A DNA stretch of 64,000 nt from Bhargavaea beijingensis. Lineage in GTDB: Bacteria > Bacillota > Bacilli > Bacillales_A > Planococcaceae. Within the stretch, counting starts at the first letter, position 1; every line of letters begins with the position of its first letter. The DNA is taken from assembly GCF_900101985.1 (NCBI RefSeq), contig NZ_FNAR01000011.1, forward strand, positions 1-64,000, given 5' to 3'. Below, one piece after another: positions 1 to 9,272 of this stretch. The translations under genes were made by a program, and so were the position numbers. The notes below the pieces were generated by a model, which saw nothing but the letters and a program-made list of their open reading frames with translations, was not told the DNA's origin and did not search any database.

Positions 1-369
1 CCGGATTCTAAAACAGGTTGCAGACCGTGGGCTGCTCCGGGCGGAGCACGTGTTTATCGACTCTACCCATGTCAAGGCCAGCGCCAACAAACTGAAGTTC
101 ACGAAGAAAGTGGTCCGCAAGGAAACACGCGCCTACCAGTCCTTGCTGGAAGAAGAGATCAACGCGGATCGTGAGGAGAACGGAAAGAAACCGTTCCCTC
201 CGGACAAGTGGGACCGTGAAGAGGAGAAGGAAATCAAGGAAAGCACAACCGATCCAGAAAGCGGTTATTACGTAAAAGACGAGCGGGAAAAGAAATTCGC
301 CTATTCCTGTCAAAGAAAATGTCCATGCAGGCGATGCTTACTTTTGCTGCCTTAAATCTGAAAAGATAG
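1..369 (+). pseudogene. IS1182-family transposase remnant, internally deleted
   Basis: The frame is open from base 2, so the gene enters from outside the window. It reads FIDSTHVKASAN, then VVRKETRAY, KKPFPP and ESTTDPESGYYVKDEREKKFAYS, segments typical of the DDE domain of IS1182-type transposases (the last run is split here as ESTTDPESGYY / VKDEREKKFAYS). After FAYS (about base 307) the frame stops matching and ends early at 355. In another frame, 310-369 reads KKMSMQAMLTFAALNLKR and stop, which looks like the extreme C-terminus of the same family. So the middle of the gene appears deleted with a frame change at the junction. It should be inactive. The family call is from remembered motifs. 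Confidence 0.8.
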
Positions 370-460
370 GCCTGCTGGACCTGGGAGTCACCGGAACCGG
401 CCCGACGGCCGGTCATTCCAAGGGGGTATGGGGAATAACATGCGAAATATCCACGAAAAT

Positions 461-503
461 GACAAAACGGACCCAAAAAGATTTCTTTTGGGTCCGTTTT
501 GTC
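461..503. repeat. 18-bp perfect inverted repeat (hairpin) after the transposase remnant
   Basis: GACAAAACGGACCCAAAA (461-478) is the exact reverse complement of 486-503, with a 7-nt loop. It lies downstream of the transposase remnant and just before a terminator. It could be an IS-encoded transcription barrier or part of the element's end. No matching left end is in the window. Confidence 0.7.
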
Positions 504-513
504 TACAGTCTGG

Positions 514-541
514 GGCGCTTCCTTACGGTAGCGCCTTTTTG
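514..541 (+). terminator. Rho-independent terminator after the transposase remnant
   Basis: GGCGCT (514-519) pairs with AGCGCC (530-535), followed by six T residues (536-541). Confidence 0.7.
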
Positions 542-561
542 TGATTTCCTGACCTTTGCGT

Positions 562-690
562 CCAGCTTCAGGGCCCAGCAACTAGCAAACTTCGCACTTC
601 TCCACTGCAATAAGTCAACATCGGCTCGTACCTCGCCGTGTTTCCTTTATCTCATTGCGAAGTACCTCGTTTGTACGTTGCCAACCGGGC
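562..690. repeat. Candidate dispersed intergenic repeat with imperfect dyad symmetry
   Basis: This 542-828 gap holds no convincing gene. Its two flanks resemble each other in inverted orientation: GCCCAGCAACTAGCAAACTT at 573-592 against the reverse complement of the 661-690 end (GCCCGGTTGGCAACGTACAA). The core contains AAGTCAACATCGGCTCGTAC. I recall similar intergenic blocks from other Bacillales genomes, but that is memory, not a search. Bases 691-828 hold only the leader of the sigma gene, with ribosome site GGGAGG just before 829. Confidence 0.4.
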
Positions 691-828
691 GATTTGCGCT
701 TTTGTGTGCAACCTTTCTCCTTTTCTTACATCTTTGTAATGGACCTGAAAGAGAATCCGATGGAGGGCAAGGTTGCTCTATAGGACAATAAGGTCAACAA
801 AGAACAGTACGAACGGGAGGGATCGGCC

Positions 829-1380
829 ATGGCCGGTCGTAACATTGAAACCATCTACGAAGAATATGAACGCTTCATTTATCATCTCTGCCTCAAGCTC
901 ACACGGAACAAGGACGAGGCGGAAGACCTGATGCAGGACGTCTGGCTGAAAGTCGTGCGGAATGAAAAGTCGCTCGAGGGCGTCGACCATGTCAAGGCAT
1001 GGCTCACGACAATCTGCATGAACACGTTCCGCGATCGCTACCGCAAGACGGTACGCAGGAGCCAGCATGTCATGGAACAGCCGGATACGCTTGATGTGCC
1101 GATCCTGGACCTTGTCCCGTGTGCGGAGCCGACAGCGGACGACCTGTTGGAGCGCGAGGATATCCGCGCCATTGTCCAGTCAAAGCTGGATGAACTGGAC
1201 GGCATCTACCGCAAGACGGTGCTTTATTTCTACGTCAACCAGTATTCGCTCAACGAAATCGCCGAGCTTATGAAAGTATCGATCGGTACCGTCAAATCCC
1301 GGCTTTTCCGCGCCAAGCAGCGCCTCAAGGAAATGATGCTTCTCGATGAGCAGGCGCAAGGCTATGTCATAGCCGGATAA
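829..1380 (+). CDS. ECF-type RNA polymerase sigma factor
   Basis: A 183-residue sigma-70 family protein that would direct core RNA polymerase to alternative promoters. Region 2 spans about residues 8-75 (YEEYERFIYHLCLKLTRNKD, AEDLMQDVWLKV) and region 4 about 118-170 (VLYFYVNQYSLNEIAELM, SIGTVKSRLFRAKQRLK, the helix-turn-helix). Regions 1 and 3 are absent, as in ECF sigma factors. The ATG follows GGGAGG by 8 nt. No anti-sigma gene is adjacent: the next gene encodes a phospholipase D and is separated by a strong terminator. Control therefore cannot be read from context. Which ECF group it belongs to is not clear. Confidence 0.88.
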   Translation: MAGRNIETIYEEYERFIYHLCLKLTRNKDEAEDLMQDVWLKVVRNEKSLEGVDHVKAWLTTICMNTFRDRYRKTVRRSQHVMEQPDTLDVPILDLVPCAEPTADDLLEREDIRAIVQSKLDELDGIYRKTVLYFYVNQYSLNEIAELMKVSIGTVKSRLFRAKQRLKEMMLLDEQAQGYVIAG

Positions 1381-1390
1381 GATAGTCATT

Positions 1391-1436
1391 AGGACGGCGG
1401 TCCGGGCAGAAAGTTTCCCGGACCGTCTGTTTTTTT
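1391..1436 (+). terminator. Terminator after the sigma factor gene
   Basis: GGTCCGGG (1399-1406) pairs with CCCGGACC (1417-1424), extended by GAC/GTC on the outside, then a run of T to 1436. Confidence 0.8.
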
Positions 1437-1507
1437 GTCCGTTTCGGCCGGGGCGTTTCCCGGCGTATCAGAAAGGGGAATGGAAGGGGAGCAAAGGGGG
1501 GAATCGG

Positions 1508-2968
1508 ATGGACAAGAAGATAGTCAAAGAATGGAGCACGAGACGCAGGGTACTGACGATCATCACCTGCCTGTTCGTGCTTATTTATCTCGGAATCGTG
1601 CTCTACCATACATACAAGCCGCTCCCGGCAGGCATCTCCCATGACGGGACACTCTACCGCACAGACAATGTGGAGATGCTCACCGATCTGACTTATTCGC
1701 AAGACAGGTCAAAGGACAGCATGGTCCACGAACTGCAGATATTCGATGAAGTGTTTTCGATGATTGAACGGGCTGAAGAGTTCGTCGTGGCGGACTTTTT
1801 CCTTTATAACGCCTTCTACGATGAAAAAGAAGACTTCCCGGAGCTTTCCCGCACACTGACCGACCGGCTCGTGCAAAAGAAAAAAGATCATCCCGGCATG
1901 CCGGTGATCCTGATTACCGATCCCGTGAACAACGGGTACGGTTCCTATGAGTCTGAGGAAATCAGGCGCCTGGAGGATGCGGGCATCGAAGTCGTGGTCA
2001 CTGCCCTGGATCCTCTCCGGGACTCCACGCCGATTTATTCGGGGGTCTATCGGATCCTATTCCAATGGTGGGGAGAGGACGGCAAGGGATGGCTGCCGAA
2101 CCCGATGGCTGAAGACGCCCCTAAGATGACGGCCCGCTCCTATTTGAAGCTGTTGAACGTCAAGGCCAATCACCGGAAAGTCATTGCCACGGAAAAAGGG
2201 GTCCTTGTCAATTCCGGGAATCCTCACGACGCGAGCGGCTGGCATGGGAATGTCGCGTTCAAGACGGACGGCCCCGTGATCAATGATGTGCTTGAGGCGG
2301 AAGAAGCGGTTTCGCGCTACTCGGGCGGCCCGGAAACGTTTCCGCGAGCGGAAGTGGATGAAACCCCTGAAGGAGTGTACGGTGTGCAATACGTGACGGA
2401 ACGGCCGATCCTCGATCACCTGCTTGAAGACATCGGTAAAGCAGGGAAAGGGGATGAGGTATGGCTCGGTATGTTTTATCTGGCCAAGCGGGACGTTTTA
2501 TCTGCCCTCGTCGAAGCGGCAGAGCGCGGTGCACAAGTGCGGATCATCCTGGACCCGAACGAGAATGCCTTCGGCAACAAAAAGACCGGTTTGCCGAACA
2601 TGCCGGTTGCCGAAGAGCTGATCGAGGACTCGGAGGACCGCATCGAAATCCGTTTCTACAATGCGGTCATCGGGCAGTACCATACCAAACTGGTTTATGT
2701 GAAGGACGGGGACGAAGCCTACATTTCAAGCGGTGCGGCCAACATGACGGAGCGTGCGCTGGATGACTACAACCTTGAGGCCAACCTGCGCATCGAAGCA
2801 CCTGCGGACAGTCCGCTTGCAGCAGAGCTGGATGCTTACTTCAACCGCCTCTGGAACAACGAAGATGCGCTCTACACGCTGGAGGCCGAGGAAAAGCTGG
2901 ACGGCTTCGCCCAGGCACAGCGGGTGGTGTACGGTCTTCAGAAGCTCCTGAAGCTCACTACATACTGA
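1508..2968 (+). CDS. Membrane-anchored phospholipase D-like protein
   Basis: A 486-residue PLD-superfamily protein. One N-terminal membrane segment (about residues 14-36, VLTIITCLFVLIYLGIVLYH) precedes two PLD half-domains with HKD motifs: NHRKVIATEKGVLVNSGNP near residue 220 and YHTKLVYVKDGDEAYISSG near residue 393. The family hydrolyses or transfers phosphodiester bonds. Cardiolipin-synthase-like activity is possible, but the first motif region is unusual for ClsA and there is only one membrane segment, so the substrate is open. The ATG follows AAGGGGGGAATCGG. It is a single-gene unit between two terminators. Confidence 0.8.
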   Translation: MDKKIVKEWSTRRRVLTIITCLFVLIYLGIVLYHTYKPLPAGISHDGTLYRTDNVEMLTDLTYSQDRSKDSMVHELQIFDEVFSMIERAEEFVVADFFLYNAFYDEKEDFPELSRTLTDRLVQKKKDHPGMPVILITDPVNNGYGSYESEEIRRLEDAGIEVVVTALDPLRDSTPIYSGVYRILFQWWGEDGKGWLPNPMAEDAPKMTARSYLKLLNVKANHRKVIATEKGVLVNSGNPHDASGWHGNVAFKTDGPVINDVLEAEEAVSRYSGGPETFPRAEVDETPEGVYGVQYVTERPILDHLLEDIGKAGKGDEVWLGMFYLAKRDVLSALVEAAERGAQVRIILDPNENAFGNKKTGLPNMPVAEELIEDSEDRIEIRFYNAVIGQYHTKLVYVKDGDEAYISSGAANMTERALDDYNLEANLRIEAPADSPLAAELDAYFNRLWNNEDALYTLEAEEKLDGFAQAQRVVYGLQKLLKLTTY

Positions 2969-2981
2969 CCTGAAAACAACG

Positions 2982-3021
2982 GCGGCCTCCGCACCGGTTG
3001 AAGGGTGCGAAGGCCGCTTTT
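2982..3021. terminator. Bidirectional terminator between the PLD gene and the SE1832-like gene
   Basis: GCGGCCTCCGCACC (2982-2995) pairs with GGGTGCGAAGGCCGC (3003-3017, one bulged A), then TTTT. The flanking genes converge on it. Confidence 0.75.
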
Positions 3022-3027
3022 GCCTGC

Positions 3028-3213
3028 TCAGTCCAGCGCGTCCAACTGCCGGTTCAGTTCCGACAGGCGGGCTTCCATGTCCGCAAGACGCTGTTCCGCA
3101 TTTTGAACCTGTGCCTCATGGCCGGTCGACTCGAGTTTCTCGATGTCGCCCTGCAGGCTGATATAGTCCATCTTCAGTTCCGCAATCTCCGCTTCGAGAG
3201 AACGTTTGTCCAT
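3028..3213 (-). CDS. Small coiled-coil protein, SE1832 family-like
   Basis: A 61-residue, highly charged, almost wholly helical protein (SLEAEIAELKMDYISLQGD, EKLESTG, ADMEARLSELNRQLD). It resembles the short SE1832 family of Firmicutes, whose function is unknown. The ATG at 3211-3213 lies 8 nt from GGAGG. The TTG just before it is only 5 nt away and is less likely. No signal peptide or membrane segment is seen. Confidence 0.7.
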   Translation of the reverse strand: MDKRSLEAEIAELKMDYISLQGDIEKLESTGHEAQVQNAEQRLADMEARLSELNRQLDALD

Positions 3214-3298
3214 CAAGAACGCCTCCTTGTCGCGGACATTGTACCATAACCGGCAACCTTGCGTATTCCGGCAGCCGGGAAAACCTGCACTTAGGAGA

Positions 3299-4324
3299 TC
3301 AGTGCTTTCCGGCCTGCCTTCGCGGCGGATACTCCAGGTAGTAATGCACCGCTTCGCTTACCATATCGAGCCCATCCTCGACGTTGAGTGCGGCCTGTCT
3401 TTCGACTGCGCGTTTCCTGCGAGGTTCATGCAGGAGAAGCTCCATCACCGCATTCAGCAGCATCGACTGCTTGACCTTGCGCCCGAGCCCGAGCGGGATA
3501 AAGCCATTTTCCTCATTGGGGAGCGCATGTCCCAGCTCTTCTTCGTCCTGTGCGAGAACGATGCACGGGATGCTCAAAAAAGCGACATCATAGGGAATGT
3601 ATCCGGAAGAGCAGATGATAATGTCGGCGGCAGCAAGTTCCCTGCCGTAGTCGTAGGGCATTTTTTTGACGGTCACATTGCGGCGGCCGAGTGCCATCAT
3701 CAGCAGCGGGTCATCGGGGTGGGAGTAGGCCTCGCCGAGAAGAACGGTCACTTTCAATGGAATGTGGAGCTGGGTCAGGTGCCGGAGCGTCCGGTGGGAA
3801 AGGTTGGCCGGGTCGGAAGGACCGTGGGTCACAACAATGTGGGGCAGATCGCCCGGCGGCCGCTTGGCGAGCCCGATCCGCCGGTGCCGGATCAGGCTAG
3901 GTTCTGCGATGAATCCCGTCTTTCCCGTAACGACATTGGAGGGCACAGGTCCCCGGAATTCCCCGTCGAACGTTCGGAAAACAAGGTCAGCCGCCGGTTC
4001 TCCCTCACCGCAGTCGTCAAAGTGGATGATTGCGGGAATCAGGTCCCTGAGTTCATCCGTTTCACCCGGTTCGGAGCGGCCGTCCCGCAGGAGGATATCC
4101 GGCCGCAGTTCAGCGGCCGCTTTTCTCAGTCCGGCCTTTCCGCGGATCCGGACGACCCTGAAACCCGCCTCCTCGACATGGGAGAGCGGGCGCTCCGAAA
4201 GGAAGATCACTTCAATATCGGTAAGCGACTGCGCGATGCGCAATGCGCGCCGTGTCCGGTAGGCGGAAGGAATGTCGATTGCCGTACAGTAAAACAGCGC
4301 TTTCTTTTTTGAATTTCCGGTCAA
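3299..4324 (-). CDS. PseG/SpsG-like GT-B fold glycosyltransferase-related protein
   Basis: About 341 residues. The N-terminus KKALFYCTAIDIPSAYRTRR and the C-terminal ICSSGYIPYDVAFLSIPCIV, followed by EEELGHALPNEENGFIPLG, match the layout of PseG/SpsG proteins (nucleotide-sugar hydrolase/transferase, GT-B fold). In known cases these act in nonulosonic-acid or spore-coat sugar pathways. No sugar-pathway genes are adjacent, so the substrate is unknown. I place the start at the TTG 4322-4324 because AAAGGGTG lies about 6 nt upstream. A TTG at 4346-4348 would add eight residues but has no good ribosome site. Confidence 0.65.
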   Translation of the reverse strand: MTGNSKKKALFYCTAIDIPSAYRTRRALRIAQSLTDIEVIFLSERPLSHVEEAGFRVVRIRGKAGLRKAAAELRPDILLRDGRSEPGETDELRDLIPAIIHFDDCGEGEPAADLVFRTFDGEFRGPVPSNVVTGKTGFIAEPSLIRHRRIGLAKRPPGDLPHIVVTHGPSDPANLSHRTLRHLTQLHIPLKVTVLLGEAYSHPDDPLLMMALGRRNVTVKKMPYDYGRELAAADIIICSSGYIPYDVAFLSIPCIVLAQDEEELGHALPNEENGFIPLGLGRKVKQSMLLNAVMELLLHEPRRKRAVERQAALNVEDGLDMVSEAVHYYLEYPPRRQAGKH

Positions 4325-4466
4325 GGCCTTCACCCTTTCTGGCTGCAAAATCGGTTCCTGTCCAACATATGGGACCGGCCCCCGGAATATGAGGGTTTGA
4401 ACTGGAAGTCTCGTCTGGATATGGTAAACTGGGTATTATTTTTGAGAGTACAAGGGGGGATTTCCC

Positions 4467-6431
4467 ATGTTCGACTCGTTTCTGTTCTCCTTCATGGCCA
4501 TCGCGGCACTTGGCATCGGGTCGCAATGGCTTGCCTGGAGGCTCCGGCTGCCTGCGATTGTCGTCATGTCCATTGCGGGGCTTTTGCTGGGCCCGCTGCT
4601 AGGCCTGCTGAATCCCGAACAGCAGCTCGGAGACTTTTTCGGCCCGGTCATCTCGATCGCGGTTGCGATTATCTTGTTTGAGGGGAGCCTGAATCTGGAC
4701 GTGCGGGAAATCCGCGGATTTTCCAAGCCGGTCGGCCGCATCGTGACACTCGGCGCTTTTCTGGCCTGGATTTTCGGATCGCTTGCCGCGCACTATGTGG
4801 CAGGGCTTAGCTGGGAAGTGGCCTTTGTCATCGGCGGGCTGTTTATCGTCACGGGCCCGACTGTCATCTTACCGCTTCTGAGACAGGCGAAGCTGAAGCC
4901 GCGTGTCGGCGCCATCCTGAAATGGGAAGGGATCATTGTCGATCCTTTCGGCGCTCTGCTCGCATTGTTCGCATTCGAGACCATCCGCTTCCTGAGCGGG
5001 GACCTGACCGGCACAGGCATCATGATCTTCTTTGCCGCCTCTGCATTTGCGGGTGTGCTCGGCTGGTTTTTCGCGTGGTCGCTCGGCAGGATGTTCGAAG
5101 CAGACAAAGTGCCGGAATTCCTGAAATCGCCGGTGCTGTTTGCGGCTGTCCTGTTTGTCTTTGTCCTGTCCGATGAAATCATGCACGAGACGGGGCTGCT
5201 CGCAGTCACTGTCATGGGGGTCTCGATGGCGAATATGCATCTGTCTTCAATCGAGGACATCCGGCATTTCAAGGAGAACATTTCGGTTCTCCTCGTCTCC
5301 GCGATTTTCGTCATGCTGACAGCTTCGCTGTCAGTGGACACGTTGCTCGCGATATTTGAGCCGAGGATCATCGCTTTCGTCCTTGCCACCCTGTTCGTCG
5401 TCCGCCCGCTGTCGATCTGGCTGTCGACAATCGGTACCGACCTGACCCACCAGGAGCGCACACTCATCGGCTGGATAGCACCACGTGGAATTGTCGCACT
5501 TACGGTCTCCGGTTATTTTGCGACCATCCTGCTGAATCAGGGTTACAGGGACGCGGAGCTTCTGACAGCTCTGACGTTTGCGCTCGTTTTTGGCACGGTC
5601 ATCGTGCACGGTTTCACGCTCGGCCCGCTCGCCAAAAAGCTCAATTTAGTCGCTGCCGACAACTCGGGTGCGCTGATTGTTGGAGGCGGATTGTTCAATG
5701 CGCGGCTTGCCGCATCCATCAAGGAGGACGGCAAGCCGGTCGCCCTGATGACCGATGCATGGAACGATGTGTTCGAAGCACGTAAGGCAGGCATCAAAGT
5801 GCTTTCGGGTGACATCCTGTCCGAACAGGTCGACTACAGATATGACCTTGCGCCTTACCAGAACCTGTTGACCCTGACGCCTATGGACATGTACAACGCT
5901 CACATCTGCAGCGACTTTGCCCATGATTTCGGCCCTTCATTTGTTTTCCGGGCAGGCCTGAAGGGAGATCCGAAGCGCTACGGCGTGGAGAGCGTCCGGC
6001 TTGTCCGGTCGCCGGGCAGGTTCATCTTTGAACCGGCGCTCCCGGTGGGCGTCTTGGACTCCCGTGTCCGGAACGGACATGTGATCCGGAAGACACCGAT
6101 TACGGAGCGGTACAAGTACACCCAGTATCTTCGCGAGCGTGATGAGAGCCCGGTTCTCCTGTATATTCTGAGGAAGGATGGCAGGATCGACTTTTACTCA
6201 CCGGGCGCTGAGCTGGCCGCGGAGCCGGGTGACACCGTCGTTTCCCTGAGCCCGCCCGACAAAACCGTCGAAAAGGTAAAGGAAAAGCTGGAAGTCAAGA
6301 CGGAAGGTAAGGTATCCGCCAGTACAGAACAGATCAAAAACCGCCTGAACGGCAATGATCCGGCGGGCGGTGACGGCAACGGCGGAAAACCGCCGCTGCC
6401 GGGTGCCGCTCCGGAATCATCCCTTAAATAA
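4467..6431 (+). CDS. NhaP-type cation:proton antiporter with C-terminal regulatory domain
   Basis: A 654-residue CPA-type antiporter that would exchange Na+ or K+ for protons across the cell membrane. Residues about 1-390 form some 12 membrane helices. The conserved VTGPTVILPLLRQAKLKPRV and EGIIVDPFGALLALFAFE carry the acidic ion-binding residues. From about residue 395 a soluble TrkA-N-like fold begins (GALIVGGGLFNARLAASIKE) and then a TrkA-C-like part, as in the K+/Na+ antiporters that sense nucleotides. The ATG follows AAGGGGGGATTTCCC. It is transcribed alone, with a strong terminator behind it. Confidence 0.85.
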   Translation: MFDSFLFSFMAIAALGIGSQWLAWRLRLPAIVVMSIAGLLLGPLLGLLNPEQQLGDFFGPVISIAVAIILFEGSLNLDVREIRGFSKPVGRIVTLGAFLAWIFGSLAAHYVAGLSWEVAFVIGGLFIVTGPTVILPLLRQAKLKPRVGAILKWEGIIVDPFGALLALFAFETIRFLSGDLTGTGIMIFFAASAFAGVLGWFFAWSLGRMFEADKVPEFLKSPVLFAAVLFVFVLSDEIMHETGLLAVTVMGVSMANMHLSSIEDIRHFKENISVLLVSAIFVMLTASLSVDTLLAIFEPRIIAFVLATLFVVRPLSIWLSTIGTDLTHQERTLIGWIAPRGIVALTVSGYFATILLNQGYRDAELLTALTFALVFGTVIVHGFTLGPLAKKLNLVAADNSGALIVGGGLFNARLAASIKEDGKPVALMTDAWNDVFEARKAGIKVLSGDILSEQVDYRYDLAPYQNLLTLTPMDMYNAHICSDFAHDFGPSFVFRAGLKGDPKRYGVESVRLVRSPGRFIFEPALPVGVLDSRVRNGHVIRKTPITERYKYTQYLRERDESPVLLYILRKDGRIDFYSPGAELAAEPGDTVVSLSPPDKTVEKVKEKLEVKTEGKVSASTEQIKNRLNGNDPAGGDGNGGKPPLPGAAPESSLK

Positions 6432-6438
6432 AGCCAGG

Positions 6439-6475
6439 AAAAGCCGGAAGCGCAACGGATATGCTTCCGGCTTTT
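6439..6475 (+). terminator. Terminator after the antiporter gene
   Basis: AAAAGCCGGAAGC (6439-6451) pairs with GCTTCCGGCTTTT (6463-6475). The symmetrical A/T flanks could let it work in both directions. Confidence 0.8.
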
Positions 6476-6561
6476 CTTCATTGCCGCCCGTCCCGCCGTG
6501 TCCGATGAAATCCCGCTTCCGGTCTTGTATAATCAGTACGTATGAGAGGAGTGGACGCACA

Positions 6562-8736
6562 TTGTCCAAATCATTGGTATTGGCAGAGAAACCATCCGTC
6601 GCGCGGGACATCGCCCGCGTGCTCGGATGCAACGATAAACGGAACGGCGCAATGGAAGGGAAGGACTACGTCATCACATGGGCGCTTGGCCATCTAGTGA
6701 CCCAAGCCGATCCGGAGCAGTATGACCCGAAATACAAGGACTGGAAAATGGAGGACCTGCCGATCTTGCCCGAGCCGTTCAAACTCGTGCCGATCCGTCA
6801 GACGACCAAGCAGTTCAACGCCGTGAAGGCGCTTCTGAAGCGCGGCGACATCAGAGAAGTCATCATCGCGACCGATGCAGGGCGTGAAGGGGAACTGGTT
6901 GCCCGCTGGATCCTTGAAAAAGCGAAGGCGAACAAGCCGGTCAAGCGTCTATGGATCTCTTCGGTCACTGACAAGGCGATCAAGGACGGTTTCCGCAACC
7001 TGAAAGACGGTCGCGAGTATGAAAACCTGTTCAAGGCAGCCGAAGCGCGTGCTGAAGCCGACTGGGTTGTCGGAATCAACGCGACCCGGGCCCTCACGGT
7101 CAAGCACAACGCCCAGCTTTCGACGGGGCGTGTACAGACGCCGACACTCGCGATGATTGCGGAGCGGGAGCGGCAAATCCGCGAGTTCCGGCCGAAATCG
7201 TTTTACGGCATCGAAGCGCTCACCGATTCCGGCCGATTCAAGTGGACCGCCAAGTCGGGGGACGGCCGCACGTTCGACAAAGGCGAAGCGGAGGCGCTTC
7301 TCGGCAAGTTGGAGAACATCCGTGAAGGCGTCATCGGGGAAGTGAAGCGCACGCCAAAAAGCCAGCCGGCACCTCAGCTTTTCGATCTGACGGAACTGCA
7401 GAAGGAAGCACACAAACGATTTGGCTGGTCGGCAAAGGAAACGCTGAACACCCTTCAGGGGCTTTATGAGTCGCACAAAGCCGTCACGTATCCGCGGACT
7501 GATTCCAAACATCTGACATCCGACATGGCGGCCACACTAAAGGACCGGCTTGAGGCCGTGCGCCTCGCCCCGTATCGGAAAGACATCGCCGCCATTCTGA
7601 AAAAAGGCAGTCCGAAGCCGCAAAAAGGGGTCATCGATGACGGGAAAGTCAGTGACCACCATGCCATTATTCCGACAGAAGAACCGGCAATCCTGGAGCG
7701 GATGTCAGACAGTGAGAAGCGGCTGTTCGATCTGATCGTGAAGCGGTTCATCGCCGTTTTCTCCGGTCCGTACAAGTATGAAGCGGTCACCGCGGTTCTC
7801 CAGACGGGCGGCGAACGGTTCCATGCAAAAGGCAGGACGATCATCGACGAAGGGTGGCGCGCCGTCTATGGCCTGGACGCGCAAGAGGATGACGACAAAA
7901 CGCTTCCGCCATTTGAAAAGGGAGAAACGCTCAGCATCCGTGCGTTCTCGATGACAGAAGGCCAGACCAAGCCGCCAGCACGGTTCAATGAGGGGACCCT
8001 CCTGGCCGCAATGGAAAACCCGGCCCAGTTCATGGCCGGCGAGTCCAAGGAGCTGATCCGGACGCTCGGCGAAACGGGAGGGCTCGGAACCGTCGCGACA
8101 CGGGCAGACATCATCGACAAACTGTTCAACTCGTTCGTCATCGAAAAGAAGGGCAATGACATCCACACCACATCCAAGGGCCGCCAGCTGCTGGAGCTGG
8201 TCCCTGAAGATTTAAAATCCCCGGCACTGACCGGAGAATGGGAACAAAAACTTACCGAGATTGCAAAAGGCCGTCTTTCGAAAAAAGAATTCATGAAAGA
8301 AATGATCGGGTTCGCCAAACAGGCCGTATCGGAAGTCAAGGCTTCCGAGAAGAAGTTCAAGCATGACAACGTCTCGGGCAAGGTATGCCCGGACTGCGGC
8401 AAGCCAATGCTCGAAGTGAACGGCAAGCGCGGCAAAATGCTCGTCTGCCAAGACCGCGAATGCGGACACCGCCAGCGGGTTTCCCAGCTGACAAATGCCC
8501 GCTGCCCGACCTGCCACAAAAAGCTTGAGCTGCGGGGCGAGGGCGAAGGCCGTATTTTCACATGCCGATGCGGCTACCGCGAAAAGCTGTCGGCATTCGA
8601 GAAGCGCAAGGCAAAGACCAACAAGGGCAAGGTGTCCAAGCAAGACGTGCAGAAATACATGAAAAAGCAGGATGATGAACCGGTAAATACAGCGCTTGCC
8701 GACCAGCTGAAAAAACTGCTCGGTGACCAAGACTGA
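6562..8736 (+). CDS. topB: DNA topoisomerase III
   Basis: A type IA topoisomerase of 724 residues that relaxes negative supercoils and decatenates DNA through a transient phosphotyrosine link. Visible parts are the Toprim start [19 protein letters not shown], the [11 protein letters not shown] acidic cluster, [11 protein letters not shown], and the active-site [11 protein letters not shown] with Tyr about 310. The C-terminus carries two zinc-ribbon-like parts (CPDCGKPM ... CQDRECGH and CPTCHKKL ... CRCG). I chose the TTG at 6562 because [11 protein letters not shown] is the family N-terminus and AGAGGAG lies upstream. The frame stays open further upstream, but that part overlaps the antiporter gene and its terminator. 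Confidence 0.95.
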   Translation: MSKSLVLAEKPSVARDIARVLGCNDKRNGAMEGKDYVITWALGHLVTQADPEQYDPKYKDWKMEDLPILPEPFKLVPIRQTTKQFNAVKALLKRGDIREVIIATDAGREGELVARWILEKAKANKPVKRLWISSVTDKAIKDGFRNLKDGREYENLFKAAEARAEADWVVGINATRALTVKHNAQLSTGRVQTPTLAMIAERERQIREFRPKSFYGIEALTDSGRFKWTAKSGDGRTFDKGEAEALLGKLENIREGVIGEVKRTPKSQPAPQLFDLTELQKEAHKRFGWSAKETLNTLQGLYESHKAVTYPRTDSKHLTSDMAATLKDRLEAVRLAPYRKDIAAILKKGSPKPQKGVIDDGKVSDHHAIIPTEEPAILERMSDSEKRLFDLIVKRFIAVFSGPYKYEAVTAVLQTGGERFHAKGRTIIDEGWRAVYGLDAQEDDDKTLPPFEKGETLSIRAFSMTEGQTKPPARFNEGTLLAAMENPAQFMAGESKELIRTLGETGGLGTVATRADIIDKLFNSFVIEKKGNDIHTTSKGRQLLELVPEDLKSPALTGEWEQKLTEIAKGRLSKKEFMKEMIGFAKQAVSEVKASEKKFKHDNVSGKVCPDCGKPMLEVNGKRGKMLVCQDRECGHRQRVSQLTNARCPTCHKKLELRGEGEGRIFTCRCGYREKLSAFEKRKAKTNKGKVSKQDVQKYMKKQDDEPVNTALADQLKKLLGDQD

Positions 8737-8750
8737 CGGAGGTGTCGGGG

Positions 8751-9239
8751 TTGGGCAGAAAAGACAAAATCCAGAAGACCAATGCCGTCCGGATCCTGGA
8801 CCGGCAAAAGGCCGAATACGAACTGATTGAATATGCTACCGATGACGGTCAGCTTGACGGCATTTCGGTCGCGGAAAAAACCGGACAGGCTGAAGAGACC
8901 GTCTACAAGACGCTTGTCGCCACTGCCGGGACCGGGAAGTATTTCGTCTTTGTCATTCCTGTTGCCGGGGAGCTTGATCTGAGAAAGGCGGCGAAGGCGG
9001 CGGGAGAGAAAAAAATCGAGATGCTTCACTTGCGTGACCTGACCGATGTGACGGGGTATGTGCGGGGCGGATGCTCGCCGGTCGGCATGAAAAAAGACTT
9101 CCCTACATTCATCGATGAATCGGCCCGGACACTCGGACGGATGATCGTAAGCGCCGGAAAGCGCGGGCTCCAGATGAAACTTACGCCGGATGCGCTCGTC
9201 CGTGCATCGGATGCGGTGTTCGCGCCGCTGACGAAGTGA
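8751..9239 (+). CDS. YbaK/EbsC-type aminoacyl-tRNA deacylase
   Basis: A 162-residue YbaK/EbsC protein. Family members hydrolyse mischarged tRNA, classically Cys-tRNA(Pro), in the cytoplasm. The single YbaK domain covers the whole chain: [57 protein letters not shown] and the final ISAGKRGLQ-like segment ([16 protein letters not shown]). GGAGG lies 8 nt before the TTG at 8751. A GTG at 8742 overlaps that site and is rejected. It starts 14 nt after topB and is probably cotranscribed with it. Confidence 0.88.
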   Translation: MGRKDKIQKTNAVRILDRQKAEYELIEYATDDGQLDGISVAEKTGQAEETVYKTLVATAGTGKYFVFVIPVAGELDLRKAAKAAGEKKIEMLHLRDLTDVTGYVRGGCSPVGMKKDFPTFIDESARTLGRMIVSAGKRGLQMKLTPDALVRASDAVFAPLTK

Positions 9240-9272
9240 ACCGGCCCGGCCGGAAGGAAAGGAGGTGGGGCC

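Noticed and set aside
3206-4312. A 368-residue open frame on the plus strand
   Set aside because: Antisense to the PseG-like gene, which has a family-like sequence and a ribosome site.
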